NCBI RefSeq assembly: GCF_000425305.1
Contig: NZ_AUDE01000021.1
Coordinates: 43,126-107,125 of the forward strand
Reading direction: 5' to 3'
Source: Psychroserpens burtonensis DSM 12212
Lineage (GTDB): Bacteria; Bacteroidota; Bacteroidia; Flavobacteriales; Flavobacteriaceae
Length of the DNA stretch: 64,000 nucleotides
Below, in pieces: positions 1 to 7,950 of the stretch. The position numbers and the translations under genes are program-made. Position 1 is the first letter of the stretch. Every line of letters starts with the position of its first letter. The notes under the pieces were generated by a model, which saw only the letters and a program-made list of their open reading frames with translations, did no database searches and was not told the origin of the DNA.

Positions 1-237
1 GTTATTAAGTTTCAAGACTTTGTAAACTTTAAAGAACGAACGAACATAACCTTTGTGGCTTATCATGATCAAATAAAACGTCTTATTAAATCTGAATTAG
101 CGCAACAACTATATGGCAGTACAATTGCTGAAAAAATCCTTAATGAAACCGATGATATGATTGAGGAGGTTATTTTATTAAGTAGAGGCGATAATTACTT
201 TGAGGTTAATTTATCTGCTAAAAAGAATAAAGACTAG
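1..237 (+). CDS. C-terminal end of a 5'-truncated protein, possibly S41-family peptidase
   Basis: The frame is open from base 1 to the TAG ending at 237, about 78 residues, so the gene begins before the window. An internal GTG at 55 is not a likely start, because coding sequence continues upstream of it without a break. The tail is charged and helical (IKRLIKSELAQQLYG, then a DDMIEEVI segment). It resembles the tail after the catalytic core in Bacteroidota S41 (C-terminal processing) peptidases. No catalytic residues lie in this part, so the family call is a guess from memory of the tail pattern. Convergent with the oxidoreductase gene downstream. Confidence 0.45.
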   Translation, partial: VIKFQDFVNFKERTNITFVAYHDQIKRLIKSELAQQLYGSTIAEKILNETDDMIEEVILLSRGDNYFEVNLSAKKNKD

Positions 238-475
238 TTTGCCCAGAGGTTTCAGTAAATACGTATCCTAATGCAAAACGTGAACGGTTAACGCGCTTAA
301 TACGCAACTGTCTTCTAGGCTTGTTATAAGAATCAAAAACACCAATAACAATAATTTTTATAGAGTTTCAACAGAAAAAAATGTGGTCTATTCGTGAGCA
401 TGCTAATACTCTCGTGACGATTAATAGCAGTATTAGTTTCTGACTTTCGTCTTTACTTGTCTTTTTTATACACTA

Positions 476-1078
476 CTAGACCTTATCATGTACTTTAGTA
501 TGTTTCCCGTCATTCCAAAGCGTGAGAATATCTGTAGCAACTTGAGCCCCACTGCCAGAGGCGATTGAAAATTGACTTCTCCAACCTGCTAAGGTTCCTG
601 CGACATATAATCCATCATCTACTAAATGATCTTCATTTCTTAACCAAATACGATCTTTCTCTATTCCTGCTCTTGGATGTGGCTCTACATAATTATCTAA
701 TCCCTTTATCCTAAGCAAATTGGTATAACCCACTGTAATAACAACAAGTTTTGAATGGTACTTATTTTTATTGGTAGTAATAGTAAATCCTTCAGTAGAC
801 TTCAAAACAGCATTTACTTTTTCATTTTCAATTTGCTCAACATGAGGATATAAATCTTGAAGTTGTGATTTTCCAGTTTCTAAAATATCAGACCCTAAGG
901 TACCAGGAGTCAATCCCAAAACATTATTAAATAATGCATTTTGCAAATGGCTAGACTTTTGGTGTACTGCGATAGCAATGCGCTTATCTGTCGCAAAAGG
1001 TTTTGATTTTGCAGACCCCAAAACTAAAGCACAAGACATACCAGCTGCTCCTCCTCCAATTATGAATGTATCGTACAT
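476..1078 (-). CDS. Short NAD(P)/FAD-dependent oxidoreductase (thioredoxin-reductase-like)
   Basis: A 200-residue flavoprotein-like protein. The N-terminus MYDTFIIGGGAAGMSCAL is a Rossmann dinucleotide-binding motif (GGGAAG at residues 8-13). A C-terminal DGLYVAGTLAGWRSQ segment matches the second FAD-contacting motif of the thioredoxin reductase family. It is much shorter than true thioredoxin reductase (about 310 residues): the NADPH domain and redox CxxC are absent, so it is not a disulfide reductase of that type. Substrate unknown. It is the last gene of a three-gene minus-strand operon. Its ATG overlaps the stop of the preceding small gene by one base (TAATG), suggesting translational coupling. 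Confidence 0.7.
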   Translation of the reverse strand: MYDTFIIGGGAAGMSCALVLGSAKSKPFATDKRIAIAVHQKSSHLQNALFNNVLGLTPGTLGSDILETGKSQLQDLYPHVEQIENEKVNAVLKSTEGFTITTNKNKYHSKLVVITVGYTNLLRIKGLDNYVEPHPRAGIEKDRIWLRNEDHLVDDGLYVAGTLAGWRSQFSIASGSGAQVATDILTLWNDGKHTKVHDKV

Positions 1079-1281
1079 TATGCGTTACCTTTCAATTTTT
1101 GATCTACTCGCTTAGAAAACCTCAAAACTTGCAACAAAATAATAGCGCATAATGATGCAAATATTGTAATAAGAGCGACAATACTCTGACCTTCAAATAA
1201 GTTATTGAAATCTAACATACTTACATTGAAAACGATTAATCCCGCTGCAATTAGAGTTACTAAAATGATAAAATATTTCAT
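1078..1281 (-). CDS. Small two-helix membrane protein
   Basis: A 67-residue protein starting at the ATG at 1281 (MKYFIILVTLIAAGL). A TTG at 1296 in the same frame would add five residues, but it lies directly against the upstream stop and is less likely. Two hydrophobic segments (about residues 3-20 and 34-54) are followed by a basic tail (RFSKRVDQKLKG), giving an inner-membrane protein with a short cytoplasmic end. No family recognised. It lies between a MarC family gene (17-bp gap) and the oxidoreductase gene (1-bp overlap), so the three are probably one transcript. Confidence 0.65.
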   Translation of the reverse strand: MKYFIILVTLIAAGLIVFNVSMLDFNNLFEGQSIVALITIFASLCAIILLQVLRFSKRVDQKLKGNA

Positions 1282-1298
1282 GAGTTCAAATTTCAAGA

Positions 1299-1892
1299 TT
1301 AAGCCAGTTCAAAAAGCGCTTTAATATTGTGTGCAAATAACTTAACCGCAATGGCTAAAAGAATAACACCAAACACTTTACGAATAATGTTAATCCCGTT
1401 TTGACCAATCATTCGCTCAATTTTACTGGATGTTTTTAAGACTATAAAGATAATGATAACATTTAAGATAACTGCAATAATGATATTCTCTATTCTATAT
1501 TCTGATCGCAATGACAACAAGGTTGTTAAACTACCAGGTCCAGCAATTAAAGGGAAAGCCAATGGAAATACTGAAGCTGTCATTGTTGTACTTTCATCCT
1601 GCTTATATAACGTTATCCCTAAAATCATTTCTAACGCTATGAAAAATAGAATAAAAGCACCTGCAACTGCAAAGGAATTGACACCAACACCTAAAAATGA
1701 TAATATCGTTTTACCTAAAAACAAAAAGAGCACCATAATTATACCGGCAATGACAGCTGCTTTTCCACTTTCAATACGACCAGCCTTCTTACGTAAGTCA
1801 ATTACAATAGGAATGTTACCAATAATATCTATGACTGCAAATAGAATCATAAATGCTGTAAAAATCTCTTTTATATTTAATTGAATATCCAT
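1299..1892 (-). CDS. MarC family integral membrane protein
   Basis: A 197-residue, highly hydrophobic protein with about six membrane spans. The order of segments matches MarC/UPF0056: an early FAVIDIIGNIPIV segment, then a central PLAFPLIAGPGSLTT motif, typical of the family, and a final IIRKVFGVILLAIAVKLF helix. MarC was once linked to antibiotic resistance, but that was not upheld and the substrate is unknown. First gene of the operon. A well-formed promoter lies immediately upstream (1909-1939). Confidence 0.85.
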   Translation of the reverse strand: MDIQLNIKEIFTAFMILFAVIDIIGNIPIVIDLRKKAGRIESGKAAVIAGIIMVLFLFLGKTILSFLGVGVNSFAVAGAFILFFIALEMILGITLYKQDESTTMTASVFPLAFPLIAGPGSLTTLLSLRSEYRIENIIIAVILNVIIIFIVLKTSSKIERMIGQNGINIIRKVFGVILLAIAVKLFAHNIKALFELA

Positions 1893-1908
1893 GTTTTCAA
1901 ATTTCGGG

Positions 1909-1939
1909 CAAAAGTAGGTCTTTATAAAACATCTGCAAC
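1909..1939 (-). promoter_or_regulatory. Bacteroidota-type promoter of the marC operon
   Basis: On the minus strand, GTTG is followed by exactly 19 bases and TACTTTTG, 17 bases before the marC ATG. This fits the flavobacterial consensus TTTG-N19-TAnnTTTG. On the plus strand a second TACTTTTG (1963-1970) precedes the DUF3109 gene, but no clear -33 element accompanies it. Confidence 0.6.
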
Positions 1940-1997
1940 GTTAAAAACCGGTAAAGTTTAAGTACTTTTGCTTTTATTTAATTCAGCTCATAATCAC

Positions 1998-2567
1998 ATG
2001 TTTCAACTAGGAAAAACAATCGTTTCAGAAGATATTATTGAAAAAGATTTTTTATGTAATCTATCTGCGTGCAAAGGTGCTTGCTGTATAGATGGAGATG
2101 CTGGAGCTCCCTTAGAAGCTAAAGAAGCTCAAATTCTTAAAGAAATCTATCCAAAGTTGAAACCTTTTTTGCGCCAAGAAGGAATTGATGCTATTGAAAA
2201 ACAAGGCACATCTACAACGACGTCTTTTGGTGATCTAGAAACGCCATTAATCCATGGAGCAGATTGTGCTTATGTTATTTTTGATGATAAAAAAACAGCA
2301 CTCTGCGGAATAGAAGAAGCCTATAATCAAGGTGAAGTCTCTTGGAAGAAACCGGTCTCTTGCCATTTATATCCTGTTCGTGTTAAGGAGTATTCTGAAT
2401 TTTCTGCGGTTAATTATGACAAATGGGAAATTTGTGATGACGCCTGCGCTCTTGGTAAAGAATTACAAGTCCCTATCTATAAATTTGTAAAAGAAGCACT
2501 CATTAGAAAATTTGGAGAAGACTGGTATATGGAATTAGAAAACGTTGCAGAAAAGCATCTTAAGTAA
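1998..2567 (+). CDS. DUF3109 family cysteine-rich protein
   Basis: A 189-residue protein from the ATG at 1998. An upstream TTG at 1968 lies inside a TACTTTTG promoter-like element and was rejected as a start. The N-terminus carries a cysteine cluster, CNLSACKGACC (Cys20, 25, 29 and 30), followed by single cysteines in GADC, LCGIEE, PVSCHLYP and WEICDDAC. This is the pattern of DUF3109, a Bacteroidota family related to the YkgJ zinc/iron-cluster CxxxCxxxCC proteins. Function unknown; a metal or Fe-S site is a reasonable inference. Single gene, divergent from the marC operon. Confidence 0.85.
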   Translation: MFQLGKTIVSEDIIEKDFLCNLSACKGACCIDGDAGAPLEAKEAQILKEIYPKLKPFLRQEGIDAIEKQGTSTTTSFGDLETPLIHGADCAYVIFDDKKTALCGIEEAYNQGEVSWKKPVSCHLYPVRVKEYSEFSAVNYDKWEICDDACALGKELQVPIYKFVKEALIRKFGEDWYMELENVAEKHLK

Positions 2568-2675
2568 TTTATTCTATTTCCAATCATACATTATTTTAAA
2601 CCACATATACATTTGAAATAGAAGCAGTTAATTAGTTTTGTGAATTGAATTTTCAATACTATTAATCTATAAATT

Positions 2676-3336
2676 TCAAAAAAAATCGGTTTTATCTTCC
2701 TGTTTTTACTCATCTTTCAAACTGTTTATTCACAAAAAGTGTCTAAAATACAATTACACTCAACTTACGATCTTTGATTACACCTATAAACTCAAGATGA
2801 TACAGAAAGGAGGAGATGTAGATCTTACTTACTTTTTAAAGGAAAGTGCAAAATATTTTGGTTTCGACACAGCAGATATGACTAAAAGCACAGATACAAA
2901 AATGTTTATGGTAATTGATGGAAATCAAGGAGTAACATCTATGTTCATGGAAATGATGGACAAAAAAGTAGTTCAAAAAACAAAGCTTAAAGCTTCAGGT
3001 TTTGATAGTGATAACGATTCATCTGATTACACATATACAAAAGTCGACTCTAAAACCATTATGGGCTATGAATGTGAAGGTTTCGTGAGTGAGAACAATA
3101 AGACAAAAATCACATTCTATATAACAGATGATGTCCCTGTAAGTTTTAATCAGGTTTTTGGAGCAAATTCAAAAAGCATCCCTAAAGGGTTTAATTCAGA
3201 TTGGATAAAAAAATATGCTGAAAATGGATTAATGATGGAAATGGTTTACATCGATAAAAAGAAGTCAAAAAATAACATGATCATGAACTGTATTGGTTTA
3301 GATAAAATAGATTTTTCAATAGACACCTCTTTATAG
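2676..3336 (+). pseudogene. Broken DUF4412-like secreted protein gene
   Basis: The intact part runs from 2797 and reads as a DUF4412-type domain (KTIMGYECEGFVS, then FYITDDVPV). Sequence upstream encodes the missing N-terminus in another frame: a signal peptide (KKIGFIFLFLLIFQTVYSQ) followed by KVSKIQLHSTYD, then a stop. Removing the C at 2772 joins that frame to DYTYKLKMIQKGG, so the gene carries a +1 insertion. The codon where ATG is expected (2676-2678, before the AAA AAA ATC codons) is TCA, so the start is lost too. A product from the ATG at 2797 would have no signal peptide and is probably not functional. Confidence 0.75.
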
Positions 3337-3371
3337 GGTTCTATGATGTCAGCTTTTAGCGGTTAAACTAT

Positions 3372-5345
3372 TTATTTAACATTAGAGATCGTTGGTATTT
3401 TTACAATAACTTTGGTTCCAGTAGAGTTTTGATAATCATCATATAAATCTTCAATTTCAATTTGATAACCGTTAGTATAGCCTTTAGAAAAGTTTGCTAG
3501 TCGTGCTTTTGTAATCGCTATACCAACAGATTTTCGTTGAATGAGTTTATCTCTATTTATTTTATTGGACTCGACTCTTCCTATCCCGTTATCTTCTATT
3601 GAAATGATTACATAATTATCTTGTGTTCGATAGACATGTAACCTAATTTTCTTATCCTCTTTCTTAGAAGACAATCCGTGCCACAAGGCATTTTCTAAAA
3701 AAGGCTGCAAAACTAGTGATGGTATTTTTATACTTGCAGTATTTATGGTATCATCTACATCAATTTGAAAATCAATTTCGTCAGAAAATCTAATATTTTC
3801 AATATTCATATATAACTTCATAGTATCTAACTCATCTTCCAAGGAGTTTTCTTTTTCCGAAGAAGCCACCAAAATTTTTCTAATGAGTTTAGAAAATTTA
3901 TTCAGATAATAAACCGCATTTTCTTTCTCATTATTTATAATGTAGAGTTTTATAGAATTTAAAGAATTAAATATAAAATGTGGATTCATTTGACTGCGTA
4001 ACATATCCTGCTCTATGGTTAAAATCTGCTTTTCCTGACTCAACTGTCTGTTTCTGTACAAAGCAACCAATACACCTACTAGAACTCCAAAGACTAAAAT
4101 AGAGTACCAAAAGGCTTTTTTATTGCGCTCTAATTTAGATTTTACGATTTGATTCTCACTAGCAAGTTCTTTTATTTCTTCATTTTTAGCTTCGTTTTCG
4201 TACTGAATAATGACATCATTAACATAACGTAGATTACGGTTGTTATTAATAGTTTTTTCAACTTTAACAGACTCTATATAGTGCTTCAATGCGAGCTGAT
4301 AATCTTTAGTTTTACTATACAATCCTGAAAGATGCTTATCAGCCTCTACAATAGAAAGATTGAGGTTATATTGCTTAGCAATCTCTAATCCTTTTTTTAG
4401 GTTTTCTTCGGAAGCTGTAAGCGATTCCATCTCTTTTTGAACCCAACCTAAATTAATGTAGGAGGATGCGATATAAAATTGATCATTAATTTTCAAAGCC
4501 ATTTCTAATGCCTTTTGGATAATCCTCTTAGCATCAACAAATTTTTGTTGTTTTATATAGACCTCACCAATGCTATTATAACAGATAACGCGACCTAAAT
4601 TTGAATTGATTTGTTTATTAAAGTCTAATGACAATTTATAACTAAGTAATGCGTTCTCAAGATCACCTTGAGCTTCATAAGCGTAGCCAATATTTTGATA
4701 ATTAATAGCCAGTCCTAATCTATTACACGCTTCCTTTTCAATAGCTAAAGATTTTTCAAATTGCTTAAGTGCTAATTCATACTGTTCTAATATGAGATAA
4801 ATATTACCAATACTATTTTGAGATACTGCTATATTATAGAATATGGTTTTAGAAGGGTTCTCAATAGATCGCGCAATATCAAGTGCTTTTGTATGAAAAT
4901 CTAACGCTGGCTTAACGAGATCCATTCGTCTATAAGCAACACCAATATTGTTAAGACTAATAATTTTAAATTCTAAATTATTAGTACTATTAGCAAGTTC
5001 ATTAGCTTCCTTATGAATTTCAATAGACCTTTTATAGTGGGAAATATTTCTATATATCGCACCTAATGCGTTAAGCCCGTAATTCTCTCCTTCTATGTAA
5101 TTGACGGTTTTAGTTGCCTTGATTAACGTATTCATCTTAGTACTATCTCTAGAATACTTTCTAAAAATAGAATCTATCGTTGCAAATGGCTTTGGTTTTA
5201 ATGTTATTAAATTGGTAATATCCTGAGCAAATGCTGAAGTATTTTCTTGTGCCTGCGATAATTGAATACTACTCAAAAAGCATAGAAATATTACTAATAA
5301 CACATTAGAAGGAGTCTCAATACAATGTAATCTGAGGTAATTCAA
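3372..5345 (-). CDS. TPR-containing LytS-type sensor histidine kinase
   Basis: A 657-residue membrane kinase. Signal peptide to about residue 33, tetratricopeptide repeats from about 90 to 365 (sensor region, probably periplasmic), a membrane helix at 411-430, a short coiled coil, then the His_kinase (PF06580) core with phospho-acceptor His456 in MNPHFIFN, and an ATPase domain with ISIEDNGIGR. It is the second gene of a response regulator-kinase operon: its TTG start at 5345 lies 1 bp after the regulator's stop, and no ATG is nearby, so the TTG is probably real and coupled. Such pairs regulate target genes through the LytTR partner; the signal is unknown. Confidence 0.85.
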   Translation of the reverse strand: MNYLRLHCIETPSNVLLVIFLCFLSSIQLSQAQENTSAFAQDITNLITLKPKPFATIDSIFRKYSRDSTKMNTLIKATKTVNYIEGENYGLNALGAIYRNISHYKRSIEIHKEANELANSTNNLEFKIISLNNIGVAYRRMDLVKPALDFHTKALDIARSIENPSKTIFYNIAVSQNSIGNIYLILEQYELALKQFEKSLAIEKEACNRLGLAINYQNIGYAYEAQGDLENALLSYKLSLDFNKQINSNLGRVICYNSIGEVYIKQQKFVDAKRIIQKALEMALKINDQFYIASSYINLGWVQKEMESLTASEENLKKGLEIAKQYNLNLSIVEADKHLSGLYSKTKDYQLALKHYIESVKVEKTINNNRNLRYVNDVIIQYENEAKNEEIKELASENQIVKSKLERNKKAFWYSILVFGVLVGVLVALYRNRQLSQEKQILTIEQDMLRSQMNPHFIFNSLNSIKLYIINNEKENAVYYLNKFSKLIRKILVASSEKENSLEDELDTMKLYMNIENIRFSDEIDFQIDVDDTINTASIKIPSLVLQPFLENALWHGLSSKKEDKKIRLHVYRTQDNYVIISIEDNGIGRVESNKINRDKLIQRKSVGIAITKARLANFSKGYTNGYQIEIEDLYDDYQNSTGTKVIVKIPTISNVK

Positions 5346-5346
5346 A

Positions 5347-6081
5347 TTATAGTTTTTCTAAAAAATCTGATTTTCGTTGTCTCGCTACAGGTATTTTGTG
5401 ATTGGATTCCATCACCACATAACCTTCACTTTTGATAAATTCTTTAATTTTATTCAAATTAACAATAAAGGAGTTGTGAATTCTAAAAAAATAGTGACTT
5501 GGCAAAATGGCATCCACTTCTTTTAACTTTTTGGTGATGACTATTTTTTGCTGTTTGTTAGTTACAATAGTGCTATAATTACCATCTGACTCCACAAATA
5601 AAATATCATCAATATCTAAAAATATAAGTTTACCATCTGTATTTATAGTAATCTTCTTTTTATCAAATTTCTCATTGAAGCTTAGTAAAACCTCTTCAAT
5701 TTTTGATGAATTATCCAATCTAGAATTATACTTTTTTATTTTTTGAATGGTCTCTATCAGATCATCAGAATCTACTGGCTTAAGCAAATAATCAATAGCT
5801 TCATGCTTTAAGGCTTTGATTGCATACTCATCATAAGCTGTGGTGATCACCACTGGGAAATCTTTTTTGGTTAATTTTTCAAGAAACTGAAACCCATCCA
5901 TAGTTGGCATTTGAATATCAAGAAACAAGCAATCTGGCGTATTAACATTCAAGTATTTAATAGCGTCTTCTGGATTTGAAAACGTTGCTATAATCTCAAT
6001 ATCATTACTAAAATTTGTGAGTTCCCATGACAGACCTTGTATCGCTTTTGGTTCATCGTCTACTATTACCGCTTTGATCAT
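5347..6081 (-). CDS. LytTR family response regulator
   Basis: A 244-residue two-domain regulator. Receiver domain: acidic Asp8/Asp9, phospho-acceptor Asp55 in LFLDIQMPT, a TTAYDEYA segment and the conserved lysine in YLLKPVD. The C-terminal half (about 140-244) is a LytTR DNA-binding domain (IDDILFVESDGNYS and FFRIHNSFIVNLNKI). It is transcribed first, with the histidine kinase gene immediately behind it, so the two almost certainly form a cognate pair. Targets cannot be read from the sequence. Confidence 0.9.
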   Translation of the reverse strand: MIKAVIVDDEPKAIQGLSWELTNFSNDIEIIATFSNPEDAIKYLNVNTPDCLFLDIQMPTMDGFQFLEKLTKKDFPVVITTAYDEYAIKALKHEAIDYLLKPVDSDDLIETIQKIKKYNSRLDNSSKIEEVLLSFNEKFDKKKITINTDGKLIFLDIDDILFVESDGNYSTIVTNKQQKIVITKKLKEVDAILPSHYFFRIHNSFIVNLNKIKEFIKSEGYVVMESNHKIPVARQRKSDFLEKL

Positions 6082-6339
6082 AATACCAAATATAAAATAT
6101 AAAACTATGTCTCATTGGTAATATGTATAGTTAGCACAATTTTATGTATAATTTGTGAGAAAAAGTATGTTATGTTTTTAACTATTTTAGAGCCCTACCA
6201 TTTATACATTTTTCCTAACCAACCACACAAATTGAAACTTTAAAGCACATTTTGTTTTTGATATTTGAATTGAAATTAATAGAAAAAAAATAGAGTGATC
6301 GTGGGGATTCACCGTTTTGATTAAATGCTATTAATCATT

Positions 6340-6369
6340 AAAAAGTCAGGGTAATACCTGACTTTTTTT
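6340..6369 (+). terminator. Rho-independent terminator not preceded by a plus-strand gene
   Basis: AAAAGTCAGG, a GTAATA loop and CCTGACTTTTTTT form a 10-bp stem followed by a T run on the plus strand. The nearest upstream plus-strand gene is the DUF4412 pseudogene 3 kb away, so this terminator must end some other short transcript. A TGATTAA/TTAATCA hairpin lies just before it. Confidence 0.7.
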
Positions 6370-6401
6370 AAACAGTTTTAGTTAGTTTAGTTAGTTTAGT
6401 T

Positions 6402-6457
6402 AGTTATTAAACAAGAAAAGAGAACTTTTTATAGTTCTCTTTTCTTGTTTAATAACT
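6402..6457. repeat. 24-bp perfect inverted repeat (long hairpin)
   Basis: Arms 6402-6425 and 6434-6457 are perfect reverse complements (core AAGAAAAGAGAAC / GTTCTCTTTTCTT) around an 8-base loop. The stem is about twice as long as the other terminators in the window and is not followed by a proper T run. It may still be a bidirectional terminator, an RNase III-type processing site, or a remnant of a mobile element. Confidence 0.75.
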
Positions 6458-6750
6458 GTTTTGTTTTTCTTATTTAAAATACCTAGCAAACATCACTTGT
6501 AACTATTGTTTTAATAAGATTATACCTACATATTCTGATTAAACAAAAACACATTAAATTACTACACATCAATTAGTTATGATTATTTTTAACAAAACAT
6601 ATGTTTTTTTGAGAATATCACATTGTTAAAAACTTGTTGAAAAGCTTTCGTAAAAAACACAAAAATATCTCTTACATTTTTGAACCTTTGTTAGTCTAAA
6701 TTCACACCAAAAGTTTTACCCTTTTTTTTAATAAACAAAATCCAATTAAT

Positions 6751-7740
6751 ATGTCTCAAGTTCTAGAACCAATTTTACAAGAAAATAAAGATCGCTTCGT
6801 AATTTTCCCTATCCAACACCACGATTTATGGGAGTGGTACAAGAAATCTGAAGCTAGTATTTGGACTGCAGAAGAAATTGATTTACATCAAGACATTAGC
6901 GATTGGACAAATAAATTAACAGATGACGAGCGTTATTTCATCAAACACGTACTAGCGTTTTTTGCTGCGAGTGATGGTATTGTTAACGAAAATCTTGCTG
7001 AAAACTTCGTTAATGAAGTTCAGTATAGTGAAGCTAAATTTTTCTATGGTTTCCAAATTATGATGGAAAACATACATAGTGAAACCTACTCACTTTTAAT
7101 TGATACGTATGTAAAAGACGAAAAAGAAAAGGCTGGTCTTTTTAATGCGATTGAAACCTTTCCTGCTATCAAAAAGAAAGCAGATTGGGCATTAAAGTGG
7201 ATTGATTCTCCAAGTTTTGCTGAGCGTTTGATCGCTTTCGCAGCGGTTGAAGGTATTTTCTTTTCTGGTTCTTTTTGTTCTATATTTTGGTTAAAAAAAC
7301 GTGGTCTTATGCCAGGGTTAACATTTTCTAATGAGTTGATTTCTCGTGATGAAGGTATGCACTGTGATTTTGCTGTACACTTACACGAAAACCATTTAGT
7401 AAACAAAGTACCTAAAGAGCGTATCAAAGAAATTCTTATTGATGCTTTAAACATTGAAAGAGAATTTATAACAGAGTCTCTTCCTGCAAGTTTAATTGGC
7501 ATGAATTCAAAGTTAATGTCGCAATATCTTGAGTTTGTAACTGATGGTTTGCTTGCAGATTTAGGATGTGAAAAGGTTTACAATACAGCTAACCCTTTTG
7601 ATTTCATGGATATGATTTCTTTACAAGGAAAAACTAATTTCTTCGAGAAACGTGTTTCTGAATACCAAAAAGCTGGTGTTCTTAACAAAGAGGAAGAAGG
7701 AGATAAGTATGACTTTGGTTCAGATAGTTTCGATTTCTAG
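6751..7740 (+). CDS. nrdB: Ribonucleoside-diphosphate reductase, class Ia beta subunit
   Basis: A 329-residue R2 protein that generates the tyrosyl radical for making deoxyribonucleotides. Ligand and radical residues are visible: Asp44 in EEIDL, Glu106 and His109 in ENIHS, Tyr113 at the radical position (HSETY), a second set around [11 protein letters not shown], and the final iron ligands in RDEGMHCDF. The C-terminal FGSDSFDF tail fits the peptide that docks on the alpha subunit. ATG start at 6751. nrdA follows 210 bp downstream on the same strand with a palindrome between them. In the usual model NrdB pairs with NrdA in the cytoplasm. Confidence 0.95.
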   Translation: MSQVLEPILQENKDRFVIFPIQHHDLWEWYKKSEASIWTAEEIDLHQDISDWTNKLTDDERYFIKHVLAFFAASDGIVNENLAENFVNEVQYSEAKFFYGFQIMMENIHSETYSLLIDTYVKDEKEKAGLFNAIETFPAIKKKADWALKWIDSPSFAERLIAFAAVEGIFFSGSFCSIFWLKKRGLMPGLTFSNELISRDEGMHCDFAVHLHENHLVNKVPKERIKEILIDALNIEREFITESLPASLIGMNSKLMSQYLEFVTDGLLADLGCEKVYNTANPFDFMDMISLQGKTNFFEKRVSEYQKAGVLNKEEEGDKYDFGSDSFDF

Positions 7741-7783
7741 AACTGATATATAAAGACAATAATATTTTTAACTGGTTGACAGT

Positions 7784-7807
7784 TTCGGAAATTTTAAAAT
7801 TTCCGAA
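7784..7807. repeat. 24-bp perfect palindrome between nrdB and nrdA
   Basis: TTCGGAAATTTT is followed directly by its exact reverse complement. GGTTG and CAACC outside it can add an outer stem. As RNA it gives a hairpin without a T run, so it is more likely a processing or attenuation element, or a binding site, than a simple terminator. It lies 44 bp after the nrdB stop and 143 bp before nrdA. Confidence 0.6.
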
Positions 7808-7950
7808 GTAAAAGTGACAACCCGTTTTAATTTCAATATAAAAATACCAATAATTAATCCGTTATTAATCAGTCACCTACTGATTAATGATAACTAACTA
7901 ACCCTTTTTCTGAATGGTAGCTTCAGAAAGAACTAAAAAATGTGTAACGT

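Larger units (their letters stand above)
6082..6750. other. 669-bp gene-free region upstream of nrdB
   Basis: No convincing gene is present. It contains a possible small RNA (about 6290-6369) ending in a terminator, a tandem GTTAGTTTA repeat (about 6381-6405), a 24-bp hairpin (6402-6457) and a perfect 14-bp palindrome, AAAACATATGTTTT, at 6594-6607, which could be an operator for nrdB. The nrdB promoter must lie in its last 150 bases, but I see no clean match to the flavobacterial consensus. Confidence 0.6.

Noticed and set aside
238..475. A minus-strand frame of about 49 codons reading IIVIGVFDSYNKPRRQL and further
   Set aside because: No start codon, no family recognised, and bounded by stops; it may be an eroded remnant but cannot be supported.
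1453..1884. Plus-strand 143-codon frame opposite marC
   Set aside because: Composition follows the antisense of a hydrophobic membrane protein; the marC frame is clearly the real one.
6381..6405. GTTAGTTTA tandem repeats as a CRISPR or phase-variable tract
   Set aside because: Only two to three short units, no spacers, and not inside a gene.
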